64,000 nucleotides of DNA, taken from contig NZ_CP115463.1 of assembly GCF_027912495.1 (NCBI RefSeq), forward strand, positions 2,988,501 to 3,052,500, read 5' to 3'. The notes beneath the pieces are model-generated. The model searched no databases, was not told where the DNA came from, and saw only the letters and a list, made by a program, of their open reading frames with translations. Both the position numbers and the translations under genes were made by a program. The DNA comes from Caulobacter sp. NIBR1757 (GTDB lineage Bacteria; Pseudomonadota; Alphaproteobacteria; Caulobacterales; Caulobacteraceae). Each line of letters opens with the position of its first letter. Within the stretch, counting starts at the first letter, position 1. Positions 53,212 to 64,000 of this stretch are shown here, in pieces.

Positions 53212-55490
53212 GTCGACCTGCTGTCCGTGCTGTTGCCCAACTGGGTGTAGTTGTAGGCGTAGGCGGCGCTGTAGCCGTAGCCGTAACCATGCCCGGCCGA
53301 GGTCGCGTTGAACTTGGTCAGGATGGCGCCGGCGATCTTGGCTCTGGCCTGGACCAGGCGCCGGATCGCGATGCGCGAGACGCTGCGCCGCGCCTTGCCG
53401 GCTTCGATGACCAGCAGTGTGGCCTCAGCGCAGGAGCCCAGGATGGGGGCGTCGGCCAGGCCGATGACCGGCGGCCCATCAATGATGATCAGGTCGAAGT
53501 GATTCCTGGCTTCCATCAGCAGGCCCGTGAACCGCGAGCTCGACAGCAGCTCCGACGGGTTTGGCGGCAACGGGCCCGAGGTCAGGGCGTACATCCCCGA
53601 CTTGCCCGTGGCCTGCACCACGCCCTGCCACTCTACCCCGGTCAGGCAGTTGCTCAGGCCGCTGGAGTTCTCGCAGCCCACCAGGCGGTGGACCGACGGG
53701 TTCCGCAGGTCGGCGTCGATCAGCAGGATACGCAGATCCAGGTTGGCGAAGCTTCTCGCCAGGCCGAGGGCCGTGGTGCTCTTGCCTTCCGAGGGTCGGC
53801 TGGAGGTCACCAGAATGCTGGCGGGGACACCGTCCGGCGTAATGAACTGCGTGGCGGCCCGGGTCGAGGCGTAGGCCTCGGTCATGTCGGACCGCGGGTC
53901 GGCCATGGCCGAGATCGGGCTGACGCCCTTCTCGAGTTCCGGGATCACCCCCAGCACGGTCAGGCCCAGCTTGGCCTGGACGTCGTCCGGCGTGCGGACG
54001 GCCTCGTCAAGCAGCTCCAGCAGCATGACCACCGCGCCGGCCACCAGCAGGCCCAGGAAGAGCGCCAGGGCCAGGTTGCGCGGCAGACTGGGCGACACGG
54101 GGGCGCCAGACGGACGAGCGGGATCGATGACGGCGATGTTGGTGCTGTCCACGCCCCCGGCGACACCGACTTCCTTGTAGCGCTGCAACAGGTCGTCATA
54201 GAGGGTGCGGTTGGTATCCACCTCGCGCTGGAGAATGGTGTTCTGGATGTTGCGCCGACGCAGATCGGTGAACGACCCCTTCTGGCTCTCGACCTGGGCC
54301 GAGAGAGAGCGCTCCTGGCGAAGGGCCACCTCGTAGCGGCCCCGGATACCTTCCTTGACCCGCGACGCGGCGATATTCAGCTTGCGATCGACATCGTCAA
54401 TCTGGGCCTTCAGTTGCAGCATCTCCGGCGCTGCCGGCAGATAGACCGCCTGCTTTTCCTCGTAGCTCGTCTGCAGACTGGCCTGCCTGCCGAGCAGACT
54501 CTGGACGGTGGGGTCTGACAGGGTTTCCGGCAGGGACAGGGCCGGCAGGGGCTCGGCCTGGCGCCACCGTTGTTCGGCGCGGATTCGTTCGCCCTTGACC
54601 TCGGTCAGCATGGCGTTGAACCGGGAGAGGTCGGCCGCGGTCAGGGACTGGCCGGCGCTGTCGCCCTGGCCCTTCGTATCCGCCCCGTTCGGATTGACGT
54701 TGATGATCTGCTGGTCGGCCCCGTACTCGACGAGCTGTCGCTCCGACTCCTCGAGCTTCTGCTTGACCTGCGCGATGCGCCCCTCGAGGAACTTCCGCGC
54801 ATAGGCCGAGGAATCGAAGCGCCGTTCCATGGCCAGGGTCTGGAAATTGCTGGCCAGACCGTTGGCGACCCTGGCCGCGATCTTGGGATCGGGGCTGGTG
54901 AAGCTCACACGGACCAGACGGGCCATGCCCTGCTGGGCGACCTCGGTATTGGCCATCAGCAGGCCGGTGAGGGCGTTCTCGGCCCGCGTGGCCTCCGCCG
55001 GCGTCTGGTTGGCCTTGAGCGGCGGCAGGCCGGCGATCTCGCGCATGGCCGGGTCCCGGACCAGGTTCAGCGCGACAACAGTCCGGCGCGCCAGCGCCTC
55101 GCTTCTCAGCAGGCCGATCTGGGTTTCGATGAACTCGCTGCCACTCGCAGATTCGATCGGCGCCAGTTCGCCCATGTCGATGACCTTGGAGGCCTCGCGG
55201 TCGATCTGGATAAGGGCCTTCGAGGTATAGAGCGGGGTCGTCATCAGGGTCTTGGTCACACCGAGCACGAGACTCAGGACCAGGACCCCCAGGATCAGCC
55301 AGCGGTGCTTGAGGATCGCGCCCCAGATGTTGGTGATGAGCTGACGCTGGCTTTCGTCGAAGGCGCTGACATCGAGGTTCCCGTTGTAGACCGCACCCGC
55401 CTGCCTCAGAATCACGGGGCCGGGCCGGGTGGCTCTCGCGGTGACAAACCGCGAGTACGGTGGTTCGATCGGGTCGTTATTCTCTACCAC
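53208..55490 (-). CDS. polysaccharide co-polymerase / BY-type tyrosine autokinase
   Basis: A 760-aa protein. An N-terminal Wzz domain lies between transmembrane helices (WLILGVLVLSLVLGVTKTLM near residue 64 and ALALFLGLLVAGAVVMLLEL near 475), with a long periplasmic coiled coil. The cytoplasmic BY-kinase has Walker A SRPSEGKSTT (~566), A' ILLIDADLRNPSVH and Walker B LIIIDGPP. The C-terminal tyrosine cluster (GHGYGYGYSAAYAYNY) is the autophosphorylation tail. It controls chain length and export of capsule or exopolysaccharide. Confidence 0.94.
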   Translation of the reverse strand: MVENNDPIEPPYSRFVTARATRPGPVILRQAGAVYNGNLDVSAFDESQRQLITNIWGAILKHRWLILGVLVLSLVLGVTKTLMTTPLYTSKALIQIDREASKVIDMGELAPIESASGSEFIETQIGLLRSEALARRTVVALNLVRDPAMREIAGLPPLKANQTPAEATRAENALTGLLMANTEVAQQGMARLVRVSFTSPDPKIAARVANGLASNFQTLAMERRFDSSAYARKFLEGRIAQVKQKLEESERQLVEYGADQQIINVNPNGADTKGQGDSAGQSLTAADLSRFNAMLTEVKGERIRAEQRWRQAEPLPALSLPETLSDPTVQSLLGRQASLQTSYEEKQAVYLPAAPEMLQLKAQIDDVDRKLNIAASRVKEGIRGRYEVALRQERSLSAQVESQKGSFTDLRRRNIQNTILQREVDTNRTLYDDLLQRYKEVGVAGGVDSTNIAVIDPARPSGAPVSPSLPRNLALALFLGLLVAGAVVMLLELLDEAVRTPDDVQAKLGLTVLGVIPELEKGVSPISAMADPRSDMTEAYASTRAATQFITPDGVPASILVTSSRPSEGKSTTALGLARSFANLDLRILLIDADLRNPSVHRLVGCENSSGLSNCLTGVEWQGVVQATGKSGMYALTSGPLPPNPSELLSSSRFTGLLMEARNHFDLIIIDGPPVIGLADAPILGSCAEATLLVIEAGKARRSVSRIAIRRLVQARAKIAGAILTKFNATSAGHGYGYGYSAAYAYNYTQLGNSTDSRST

Positions 55491-55785
55491 TGTCGGTCCC
55501 GGGACATTATGCCGTTAAGGGTGAAGAACCAGCGCCGTCGTTCCGCAGAACGCCTTGCGCCGGGCCGCGTCGGATCGGTTGTATATCTGGCGGAGGCGAC
55601 ACCTGTGAACCGAAAGATGCTCAGCTCCATGTCGCAGGTTTCCGCGTGACTCAATAGCCCCCGCGTTCGCGGAGCGTCAATCAGAAGGCCGATCGGCCCA
55701 GCGCGCACCCGTCCGGCAAGAGCGCCCTTGCGTCGGTCCCGCGAAATCTATCACCATTGTGCGCAACTGAAGGGCCGCTTTCCGT
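55491..55785. promoter_or_regulatory. divergent promoter region of the polysaccharide locus
   Basis: 295 bp between the autokinase operon (minus) and the sugar-biosynthesis operon (plus). A short dyad (CCGCG TTCG CGG) lies near 55662. No other feature stood out. Confidence 0.4.
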
Positions 55786-56769
55786 ATGAACACTCCACCT
55801 CGTTTCGCCTTGATCGGCGTCGGCGGTTTCGTCGCGCCGCGCCATCTGCGCGCCATCAAGGAGGTCGGCGGCGCCCTCGAGGTGGCCCTTGATCCCAACG
55901 ATTCCGTCGGAATCATGGACAGCTACTTTCCCCAGGCGCGGTTTTTCACCGAGTTCGAACGCTTCGATCGCTACATCGATCTGTGCCGCCGCCGCGGCGA
56001 GGGCGTCGATTTCATGAGCATCTGCTCGCCCAACTATCTTCACGATTCCAACGTCCGCTTCGCGCTCCGCTCCGGCGCCGACGCCATCTGCGAAAAGCCT
56101 CTGGTGCTCAACCCCCACAACATCGACGGTCTGCAGACCCTGGAGGAAGAGACAGGCCGGAAGGTCAACACCATCCTGCAGCTGCGGCTGCACCCGACGA
56201 TCATCGCGCTTCGCGAGAAGATCCTGAGCGGACCGAAGGACGCGGTCGCCGACGTCTCCCTGACCTATGTGACCTCTCGCGGGCGCTGGTACCACAGCTC
56301 CTGGAAGGGCGATGAGGCCAAGTCGGGCGGCATCGCCACCAACATCGGCGTGCACTTCTACGACATGCTGAGCTTCGTCTTCGGCGACCTGGTCCGCAAC
56401 GTCGTTCACTACCGGGCCGCCGACCGCGCGGCCGGCTATCTGGAGTACGAGCGGGCGCGGGTGCGCTGGTTCCTGTCGATCAACATCGACGACGTGCCGC
56501 CGGCTGTCCGTGAGAAACAATCGACCTTCCGATCGATCACCGTGGACGGCGAGGAGATCGAGTTTTCCGACGGCTTCACCGACCTTCACACCGCCAGCTA
56601 TCGCGAGGTCATCGCCGGCCGCGGCTTTTCCCTGGCCGAGGTTCGCCCCTCGATCGCCACCGTGGCGCACATCCGCAACGCGCCGCTCGAGCCCGACGAG
56701 GGCGAGGCCCACCCCTTCCTGGCGACGGTGCTGGCTTCCGGCGAAGGGCGCAACGATGAGCGGGCGTGA
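55786..56769 (+). CDS. wbpB: UDP-N-acetylglucosaminuronate 3-dehydrogenase, WbpB/WlbA family
   Basis: A 327-aa Gfo/Idh/MocA oxidoreductase. It has a Rossmann start [20 protein letters not shown], the active-site ICEKPLV, and the strongly conserved [20 protein letters not shown] and [14 protein letters not shown] of the WbpB/WlbA family. It oxidises UDP-GlcNAcA at C3, the first step towards the 2,3-diamino-uronic acid used in O-antigens. First gene of the operon, 14-nt overlap with the acetyltransferase gene. Confidence 0.92.
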   Translation: MNTPPRFALIGVGGFVAPRHLRAIKEVGGALEVALDPNDSVGIMDSYFPQARFFTEFERFDRYIDLCRRRGEGVDFMSICSPNYLHDSNVRFALRSGADAICEKPLVLNPHNIDGLQTLEEETGRKVNTILQLRLHPTIIALREKILSGPKDAVADVSLTYVTSRGRWYHSSWKGDEAKSGGIATNIGVHFYDMLSFVFGDLVRNVVHYRAADRAAGYLEYERARVRWFLSINIDDVPPAVREKQSTFRSITVDGEEIEFSDGFTDLHTASYREVIAGRGFSLAEVRPSIATVAHIRNAPLEPDEGEAHPFLATVLASGEGRNDERA

Positions 56770-57373
56770 TCCGGCGGCGCCGCAGATGCGGCAGGACGAC
56801 CGCTTTCCCGGCGTGCTGATCCACGAAAGCGCCTATGTCGACGATCCCTGCAGCATCGGCCAGGGCACGAAGGTCTGGCACTTCAGCCATATACTTGCGG
56901 GCTGCGACATCGGCGAAGGCTGTTCCATCGGCCAGAATGTGATGATCGGTCCGAACGTGCCGGTCGGCGACCGCTGCAAGATCCAGAACAACGTCAGCCT
57001 GTTCAACGGCGTCGAGCTGGAGGACGACGTGTTCTGCGGCCCCAGCTGCGTGTTCACCAACGTGCTCAATCCGCGCGCCGCCATCGAGCGCAAGTCGGAG
57101 TTTCGCAAGACCATCGTCCGGCGCGGCGCGACCATCGGCGCCAACGCCACCATCGTCTGCGGGCACGAGATCGGCGCCTACGCCTTCATCGCCGCCGGCG
57201 CGGTCGTCACCGGGCCAGCGCCGGCCTTCGCCCTGATGGCCGGCGTGCCCGCGCGGCGGATCGGCTGGATGAGCCGGGCCGGGGCGCGGCTGGGCGAGGA
57301 CCTGGTCTGCCCGATCGAGGGCGTGGTCTATGTTGAGACCGAAAGTCGGCTGGAGATCGCGCCCGCGTCATGA
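56756..57373 (+). CDS. wbpD: UDP-2,3-diaminosugar N-acetyltransferase, WbpD family
   Basis: A 205-aa left-handed beta-helix acetyltransferase (hexapeptide repeats [29 protein letters not shown]). WbpD signatures are [35 protein letters not shown] and the end [13 protein letters not shown]. It acetylates the 3-amino group of UDP-GlcNAc(3NH2)A. ATG 56756 lies inside the end of wbpB. Followed by an ATGA overlap. Confidence 0.9.
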   Translation: MSGRDPAAPQMRQDDRFPGVLIHESAYVDDPCSIGQGTKVWHFSHILAGCDIGEGCSIGQNVMIGPNVPVGDRCKIQNNVSLFNGVELEDDVFCGPSCVFTNVLNPRAAIERKSEFRKTIVRRGATIGANATIVCGHEIGAYAFIAAGAVVTGPAPAFALMAGVPARRIGWMSRAGARLGEDLVCPIEGVVYVETESRLEIAPAS

Positions 57374-58359
57374 AGGTCCTGATACCCAACTACCCGACCA
57401 CCGACAGCTTTGTGGACAATGTGGCCTTCACCCTGAGGGCCATGGGGCATGAGGTGGTCACCCCGGTCCGACCGTTAGACCGCTTTCGAAGCGGCCCGGC
57501 GCGGTTCCTGACCCGCGCCTGGCGGCAGGCCTTTCCCGAGCACTGGACGCCCGGCGAGCGCTTCGCGCTGGCGGCCGCGAGGCAGTCGGCGCCCGATCTC
57601 GTTCTCTGCCTGACCCAGAGCCTGCGGCAGGAGGTGATCGAAAACCTGCGCGGTCTCGGCGCGAGGCGCATGGTCGCCTGGTGGGGAGATCCGCCGGCCA
57701 ACATGGAGGGGCTGGGCCTGCTGGCCGACGGCTGGGACCACATCTTTATCAAGGACGCCGCCGCGGTGGCGAAGTTCCGCGCCGTCGGCCAGCCGGCCGA
57801 GCTCATGCACGAGGCCATGAACCCGGCCTGGCACCGGCGGGCCTTTTCCGCCATCGGCGACGAGGTCGCGGTGGCCGGCAGCTATTACGGCTACCGCCAG
57901 TTCCTGGTGCGCCGGCTGATGGCCGCCGGCGTGCCGATGGCTCTGCATGGTCCGCGGCCGCCGCGATGGGCCGACCCGGCGATCTCGGCCGCCGCGACCG
58001 GTCGGTTCATCGTCAGGGACGAAAAGAGCGCGGTGTTCGGATCGGCTCTGGCCTGCCTCAACTCCACGACCCTCTCCGAGGGAGACAGCCTCAACTGCCG
58101 CGCCTTCGAGATCGCCGGCGCCGCCGGTCTGCAGCTGATCGAGAACAAGCCAATGGTCGCCGACTGTTTCGAACCCGGGCGAGAGGTGCTGGTCTATCGT
58201 TCGGTCGAAGACATAGTAGATTACCTCGCCCGCGCCCGGTCCGAACCGGCCTGGGCGATGTCGATCCGCGAGGCCGGACACGCCCGGGCGAACGCCGAGC
58301 ATAGCTATCGTCACCGGCTGGACGTCCTCCTGAAACGCGCCGGCCTCGGCGCGGCCTGA
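57370..58359 (+). CDS. glycosyltransferase, CgeB-like
   Basis: A 329-aa cytoplasmic GT-B-like enzyme. The start [19 protein letters not shown] and [13 protein letters not shown] plus the C-terminal nucleotide-sugar part ([35 protein letters not shown]) match the CgeB/glycosyltransferase 1-4 group. It presumably transfers the di-N-acetyl uronic acid or another residue onto the growing repeat unit. The acceptor is unknown. Confidence 0.75.
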   Translation: MKVLIPNYPTTDSFVDNVAFTLRAMGHEVVTPVRPLDRFRSGPARFLTRAWRQAFPEHWTPGERFALAAARQSAPDLVLCLTQSLRQEVIENLRGLGARRMVAWWGDPPANMEGLGLLADGWDHIFIKDAAAVAKFRAVGQPAELMHEAMNPAWHRRAFSAIGDEVAVAGSYYGYRQFLVRRLMAAGVPMALHGPRPPRWADPAISAAATGRFIVRDEKSAVFGSALACLNSTTLSEGDSLNCRAFEIAGAAGLQLIENKPMVADCFEPGREVLVYRSVEDIVDYLARARSEPAWAMSIREAGHARANAEHSYRHRLDVLLKRAGLGAA

Positions 58360-58376
58360 GTGAAAGCTGAAGTCTG

Positions 58377-59487
<1,111 letters not shown>

Positions 59488-59495
<8 letters not shown>

Positions 59496-60138
59496 GCGCC
59501 TCCTCCTCCACGCGATCGAGGACCTGCTGCGGCCGATCAGCGGTCCGCTGGGCGTGCGGCTGCGGCGCGCCTATTACCGGCGCCGGTTCAAGGCCTGCGG
59601 CAGCCACCTGACCATCGACACCGGGGTCAGCTTCGAGGCGCCGCAGCTGATCTCGGCCGGCGACTGGCTGTGGATCGACAAGAACGTGGTGATCATCGCC
59701 GGCGCGGCCAACGCCGCCGGCGACATCACCTGGATGGACAACCCGGACTGCGCCGCTGCCCCGGGCGAGGTGATCCTCGGCGACAACACCCACGTCGCCA
59801 TCGGCTGTGTGATCCAGGGCCATGGCGGCGTCTCGATCGGGTCTGCCTGCACGATCGGCTCCGGCTCGATGATCTACTCCCTGTCCAACGCCGTGCGGTC
59901 GGCGCGGACCGGGCCGGTGGTGGGCGAAGGCTCGTCGCTCGGCCGGGTCGCCAGCCCGGTCGCCATCGGCCGAAACGTCTGGCTGGGGCTCAACAGCATT
60001 GTCATCGGCCATAGCATCGGCGACGATTGCTTCCTCAAGCCGATGACCGTGTTGGTTTCCAATCTCGCGCCGAACACGGTAGCGTCGGGCAATCCGGCGC
60101 GTCCGGAAGGCCTCCGCTATTCCGACATCTCCCCGTAG
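59488..60138 (+). CDS. hexapeptide-repeat acyltransferase
   Basis: A 216-aa left-handed beta-helix acetyltransferase of the WbbJ/CysE group (VAIGCVIQGHGGVSIGSAC, VWLGLNSIVIGHSIGDDCFL). It starts at TTG 59488 within the end of the previous gene; no ATG is near. An N-terminal basic amphipathic helix may contact the membrane. A likely O-acetyl modifier of the polysaccharide or its precursor. Confidence 0.82.
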
Positions 60139-60161
60139 CCCCCAGCGCAGCAGTCACCGAC

Positions 60162-61601
60162 GTGCACAACACAATCGCCCTTCAGATGAGCGTCATCGCC
60201 CTGTGCTGGCTGCTGATGCTGGTCTATGTGGTTGTCCGCACGATCCGGTCGCGGGCGAGCAGCGTGGGGCTGCCCATCGCCTTCATCCTGTCGATGACGT
60301 TCCTGTATTGCGGGGCCTTCGTCTACGCCATTCCCAGCTACACGCCCCAACGCGCCGGCAGTCAGCTCCAAGCATACTTCTACGCCTGGAATTTCTCCGA
60401 CAAAACAGTCCTGGCCGGGGCCGGCCTGTCGCTGCTGGGCGTGGTTGGATTCACCCTGGGGGCCGCCCTGCTTCCATCCTTCCTGGAACGCGCGCGGGCC
60501 TTGCCCGACCCGAGGCTGTTCCTGGAGAACGTACGAGACACCCGTCGGCCGCTGATGCTCGCGCTGGGCGTGGCGTCGGTCGCCGGGTTTGCCCTGACCG
60601 GCCTGTCCATTCCGGTTCCTATGGTGGATGCCGTACTGCTGGTCTGCCGGACCCTGGCGATCGCCGCCGTCTGCCTCGGCGCGGTGCTGTCGCAGGGGGT
60701 GAACTGGCGCGCCGCTGCCGGCTGGTACGCGATCTCTCTGGTCATTCCGCTGTTCTATCTGGTGATCTGGGGGTTCACCTCCTACGGCTTCATCACGCTG
60801 ATCATCCTGGGCGCCTTCTGGTTGACCGTGCTGGCGCGCCGGCAGATCGGCCTGGCGCGAATCGTCGGCATCGGCGCCGTGGTCACCTATGCCTGCCTCT
60901 GCCTGTTCGTGGCCTGGATGTCGTTCCGGGAAGATATCCGGGCGGTGGTCTGGAGCAACGCTTCGCTGAGCAAGCGTGTCGAGACCATCTCCAACAGCTT
61001 TGCCCATACCAAGCTGCTGACGCCGACCGACTTCGAAAGCCTGGACTGGCTGACCGTCCGCCTGAACCAGGGCCTGTTGGTTGGCAAGGCGGTGGAGCGC
61101 CACGCCGTTGCCTCCGACCTCCGACTGAACGGTGGGAGCATCATCATCTCCGCCGCCGCCGTCGTTCCGCGCGCCCTCTGGCCGGGGAAGCCGACCCTGA
61201 GCCAAAGCGATTTCGTGACGCGCCACACCGGCGTGGTTTTTTCCAAGTCCGCCAATTTTGGCTCCGGCCCGATCTTCGAGCTGTTCGTCAACTTCGGTGC
61301 GACCGGGATCTTCCTTGGAATGCTCCTGCTCGGCGCGATCGTCAGGGCGCTGGACAAGGCCGCCGCCCTCGGCCTGAGGGAAGGCCGGCTCATCGATTTC
61401 GTCCGGGCCTTCACTGTCGGGCTCGCGCTGGTGTCACCGCTTTCGACGATCTTCTTCATGGTCAATACCGCGCTGATCTCGTGGATCGTCCTGACCCTGC
61501 TCAAGCTGGCGCTGGGACGGCGGGTTCCAGCGACCCACATCGAGAGCCACCCGGGCTGGCCTGCCCGCTCATCGCAAGATCGCGCGATGGAGCATCGATG
61601 A
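60162..61601 (+). CDS. polytopic O-antigen polymerase-like membrane protein
   Basis: A 479-aa protein with ~10 or more transmembrane helices (e.g. MSVIALCWLLMLVYVVV, LIILGAFWLTVLA). The start is GTG 60162 or ATG 60186; neither has a strong ribosome-binding site. The general architecture of Wzy-type polymerases is present, but no diagnostic motif was found; ALWPGKPTLSQSDFVTRHTG in a periplasmic loop is typical of some EpsG/Wzy relatives. It ends in ATGA with the next gene. Confidence 0.75.
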   Translation: MHNTIALQMSVIALCWLLMLVYVVVRTIRSRASSVGLPIAFILSMTFLYCGAFVYAIPSYTPQRAGSQLQAYFYAWNFSDKTVLAGAGLSLLGVVGFTLGAALLPSFLERARALPDPRLFLENVRDTRRPLMLALGVASVAGFALTGLSIPVPMVDAVLLVCRTLAIAAVCLGAVLSQGVNWRAAAGWYAISLVIPLFYLVIWGFTSYGFITLIILGAFWLTVLARRQIGLARIVGIGAVVTYACLCLFVAWMSFREDIRAVVWSNASLSKRVETISNSFAHTKLLTPTDFESLDWLTVRLNQGLLVGKAVERHAVASDLRLNGGSIIISAAAVVPRALWPGKPTLSQSDFVTRHTGVVFSKSANFGSGPIFELFVNFGATGIFLGMLLLGAIVRALDKAAALGLREGRLIDFVRAFTVGLALVSPLSTIFFMVNTALISWIVLTLLKLALGRRVPATHIESHPGWPARSSQDRAMEHR

Positions 61602-62731
61602 AGCGCATTCTGTTTCTCCAGTTCTTCGATCCCGCGGCATACCCGCCGCTGGATCGGGGAGCCGCGCAGTTGCTCGAACGGGGTTGTACAGTCCGGTTCC
61701 TGGGTGTCCGCAGCCAGGGCACAGGCGCAGAAATGCGTCTTTCAGCCCATCCCAGATTGACCGAACGATTGATCTCCAGGCCCACGACAAGGGCCACGAT
61801 CAGCGCCTATTTCGCGGCCGCCATTGAGGAGTTGGTCCGGTTTCGGCCCGACGTCGTCTACTGCTCCCAGGAGCGCGTCTACCCGATTGGTCTGGCGGCC
61901 AGCTTCCTGCCCCACGTTCAAACGGTTCTGCATGAGCATGACACGCCCTGGCTGGACGCAGGCCGCAAGCGCTCACTCCTGGTGAAGGCGCGGGCCGCCT
62001 TCGCGCGACGGGCAACCCTGTGCGTCATCCCGCAGACCGAGCGGGCCATCACCTTCGCGGCCGAAACCGGGGGCCGGCGCATCGCGGTCGCCTACAACAC
62101 GCCGGCCCTGAGCGAGATTGGGCCTCCCCCGGCTCCCCGCAGCGGTCCAGGCCTTGTCCTGTGGCATCATGGTTCGATCGGCCCACGGCGCCTTCCCGCC
62201 AGCCTGATCCACGCTTTGGCAAAGACCCCCGACGATGTTGAGCTGCGGGTCGCGGGCTACGAGACGATTTCGACGTACGGCTACGTTGACAGCCTGAAGG
62301 CGCTGGCGGGCTCGCTGGGGGTCGGGCACAGATTTTCCTATCTGGGAGCGGCCAAGCGCGACGACCTGTATGCGGCGGCCCGGGCGGCCGATGTCGGGGT
62401 TCTGCTGTTCGACTCGAACTTCATCGAACCGATGGCCGGCGCTTCCAACAAGCCGTTCGACTTCCTCGCCTGCGGTCTGCCGCTGATCATCAACGACACG
62501 GCCGAATGGCGTGACTTTTTCGGCGACAGGAACCTGTCGCTGAGCTGTCGGCCCGACGACCCGGATGATATTGCCCGGGTCATAATGTGGTATCGAGACC
62601 ATCCCGAGGAGCGGGCGCGCATGGCGCAGCGGGGGCACCAGGCGATGCTCGACGAGTGGAACTACGAGCAGTCCTTTGCTCCTGTGCTAGAGGCTCTCGA
62701 GGCGTCGTCCAGCATCGGCAGCCGGACTTGA
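61598..62731 (+). CDS. glycosyltransferase, GT4-like
   Basis: A 377-aa protein, ATG 61598 overlapping the previous stop. A GT-B fold is suggested by the N-terminal KRILFLQFFDPAAYPPL, HEHDTPWLDAG in the middle, and the C-terminal sugar-nucleotide site VGVLLFDSNFIEPMAGASNK plus PFDFLACGLPLIIND. It adds a sugar to the lipid-linked repeat; donor unknown. Confidence 0.85.
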   Translation: MKRILFLQFFDPAAYPPLDRGAAQLLERGCTVRFLGVRSQGTGAEMRLSAHPRLTERLISRPTTRATISAYFAAAIEELVRFRPDVVYCSQERVYPIGLAASFLPHVQTVLHEHDTPWLDAGRKRSLLVKARAAFARRATLCVIPQTERAITFAAETGGRRIAVAYNTPALSEIGPPPAPRSGPGLVLWHHGSIGPRRLPASLIHALAKTPDDVELRVAGYETISTYGYVDSLKALAGSLGVGHRFSYLGAAKRDDLYAAARAADVGVLLFDSNFIEPMAGASNKPFDFLACGLPLIINDTAEWRDFFGDRNLSLSCRPDDPDDIARVIMWYRDHPEERARMAQRGHQAMLDEWNYEQSFAPVLEALEASSSIGSRT

Positions 62732-62737
62732 TGGACC

Positions 62738-63871
62738 ATGCGCATCCTCTTCCTGACCCCCGGCTGCTTCGACAAGGGCGGCATCAGCCGCTACTCCCGC
62801 TATCAGATCGAAGCGCTGCGGGAGATCTGCGGGGCTGACAACGTTCGCGCCCTGTCGCTGCTGGGTCCGGACGAAAACAGCCTCGAAACCCCCTTTTCAG
62901 TGCTGGCGCACGGCCCCGCCAACCGCCATGCCTCGATCATGAGTCGGCTGCAGTTCGCGACCCGGGCCCTGTACGAGGCCTTGACCTGGCGACCTGACGT
63001 CGTCTGGAGCGCCCACGTCAATTTCACGCCGCTGCTGAACCTCGCCGGCCGGCTGGCCGGGGCCCGGACCCTGCTCAATGTCTATGGACTGGAAATCTGG
63101 AGCGGCCTGACGGCCCCGCGACGCCGCGCCATGGCCCGTGTCCACCGGGTGCTCGCCGACTGCCACTTCACCGCCCGGCACGTGCGCGACGAGGGCCTGC
63201 ATCACAGTCTGCCGACCGTGGTCTGGGACCCGGTCGATCTGCGGACGTTCGCCCCGGGGCCGGCCGATCCCGCCGTGGCGGCCCGCTATGGCCTGCCGGA
63301 CCCGGACCGGCACACCGTGGTCATGAGCCTGGGCCGCCTGGCCAGGGCGGCGGCGCACAAGGGGTTCGACCGGCTGATCGCCACCGTCGCGCGCCTGGCC
63401 CCCGCCCATCCGGACCTGCGCCTGGTCATCGCCGGCCGGGGAGACGACCGGCCAAGGCTGGAGGCGCTGGCCGCCGAGCATGGCATCGCCGACCGGGTGA
63501 TCTTCACCGGCCCGGTCGACGAGGCCGACTTGCCGGCCATCTATCGCGCCGCCGATGTGTTTTCGCTGGTCAGCGATCGCGGACATGGCCGGGGAGAGGG
63601 CATCCCCCTGACGCCCCTCGAGGCCATGGCCTGCGGCGCCCCGATCATCGTCGGCGACGAGGACGGCTCGCAGGAGGCGGTCGTCGCCGGCCGCAATGGC
63701 TTCGTCGTCTCGCCCCGCGACCCGGGCAGCCACGCCGAGGCGCTCGGGCGGCTGGCCAGGGACCCGTCGCTGCGGGCGCGGATGGGCGGCGAGGCGCGCA
63801 AGGTGGCCGAGGAGTTCTTCAGCTACGGGCGATTCGTCAGCGAGCACCGGGCCCTGCTGGGGTCGCTTTGA
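62738..63871 (+). CDS. glycosyltransferase family 4
   Basis: A 377-aa retaining GT-B enzyme. It has a start RILFLTPGCFDKGGISRYSR, a second domain from VVMSLGRLARAAAHKGFDRL, LRLVIAGRGDDRPRLE, and the donor-binding GEGIPLTPLEAMACGAPIIV with the EX7E-type glutamates. Six bases separate it from the previous gene. The stop overlaps the next start (TTGA). Confidence 0.92.
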   Translation: MRILFLTPGCFDKGGISRYSRYQIEALREICGADNVRALSLLGPDENSLETPFSVLAHGPANRHASIMSRLQFATRALYEALTWRPDVVWSAHVNFTPLLNLAGRLAGARTLLNVYGLEIWSGLTAPRRRAMARVHRVLADCHFTARHVRDEGLHHSLPTVVWDPVDLRTFAPGPADPAVAARYGLPDPDRHTVVMSLGRLARAAAHKGFDRLIATVARLAPAHPDLRLVIAGRGDDRPRLEALAAEHGIADRVIFTGPVDEADLPAIYRAADVFSLVSDRGHGRGEGIPLTPLEAMACGAPIIVGDEDGSQEAVVAGRNGFVVSPRDPGSHAEALGRLARDPSLRARMGGEARKVAEEFFSYGRFVSEHRALLGSL

Positions 63872-64000
63872 AAATCCTCATCTACGCCCCCAACTACTAC
63901 CCCGCCACGCGGTACGGCGGGCCCATCCGCTCGAGCCACGGGCTGGCGGCGGCGCTGGTGCGGGCCGGGCACGGGGTGCAGGTGTTCACCACCGATGTTG
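63868..64000 (+). CDS. glycosyltransferase, partial at window edge
   Basis: The TTG start overlaps the previous stop. The first 44 codons read KILIYAPNYYPATRYGGPIR and LVRAGHGVQVFTTDV, the usual N-terminal domain of GT4 enzymes with the glycine-rich loop. The gene continues beyond the window. Confidence 0.8.
   Translation, partial: MKILIYAPNYYPATRYGGPIRSSHGLAAALVRAGHGVQVFTTDV

Noticed and set aside
60203..62731. 842-aa ORF spanning two genes of the polysaccharide locus
   Set aside because: Its first ~465 codons are the wrong frame of the membrane polymerase; only the part from 61598 is the glycosyltransferase.

Overview
The window is high-GC DNA from an alphaproteobacterium, most likely a Caulobacterales member (Caulobacter, Phenylobacterium or Brevundimonas-like). 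The reasons are the assimilatory-sulfate gene order cobA - DUF2849 - nitrite/sulfite reductase - DUF934 - cysH, many 4-nt start/stop overlaps (ATGA, GTGA, TTGA), and a Caulobacter-like perosamine-synthase-type aminotransferase in a surface-polysaccharide locus. No species can be named from the sequence alone.

Layout. (1) 1-7.8 kb is ordinary chromosome: a GST, a secreted 3D-domain protein, the sulfate-assimilation/siroheme operon, a divergent GcvA-like LysR regulator with a chorismate mutase, and an Hpt protein. (2) A complete tRNA-Lys(CTT) lies at 7823-7898. A 100-bp segment made of its 3' part and the following hairpin (7850-7949) recurs in direct orientation with one mismatch at 50418-50517, where the 5' half of the tRNA is missing. 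This is the signature of a tRNA-targeted integration, so 7.9-50.4 kb reads as a ~42.6-kb genomic island. Next to the left repeat lies what looks like the C-terminal end of a tyrosine integrase, cut off by a rearrangement. (3) 50.6-64 kb is a capsule/O-antigen/exopolysaccharide cluster: Wzy/ligase, a BY-kinase, WbpB/WbpD-type sugar enzymes, an aminotransferase, an acyltransferase, a membrane polymerase and glycosyltransferases.

Inside the island four modules follow each other. (a) A polymorphic-toxin locus on the minus strand: one 2246-aa RHS/YD-repeat protein and, downstream, four extra RHS-core copies. Three of these carry different C-terminal tips (a lipase-like tip, a possible nuclease tip and an unknown tip), each followed by a translationally coupled putative immunity gene. 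The fourth is a broken core joined to a fragment of hppA. (b) A compact type II secretion-like operon (gspI-J-L-M-C-yd-D-K-G-E-F), transcribed divergently from the giant RHS gene and carrying a small secreted YD-repeat gene between gspC and gspD. (c) hppA followed by a two-gene RADAR anti-phage operon (rdrA ATPase and rdrB adenosine deaminase). (d) A divergent methionine adenosyltransferase, a methionyl-tRNA synthetase and a P-loop ATPase in one operon, with a large STAND NTPase transcribed away from it. A small winged-helix-like protein and a HisC-like aminotransferase gene with palindromic upstream sites follow.

The most noteworthy items are the att-flanked island, the coupling of a giant RHS polymorphic toxin with a type II secretion-like operon, the RADAR operon, and the metK-metG-ATPase/STAND cluster, for which I know no described function.
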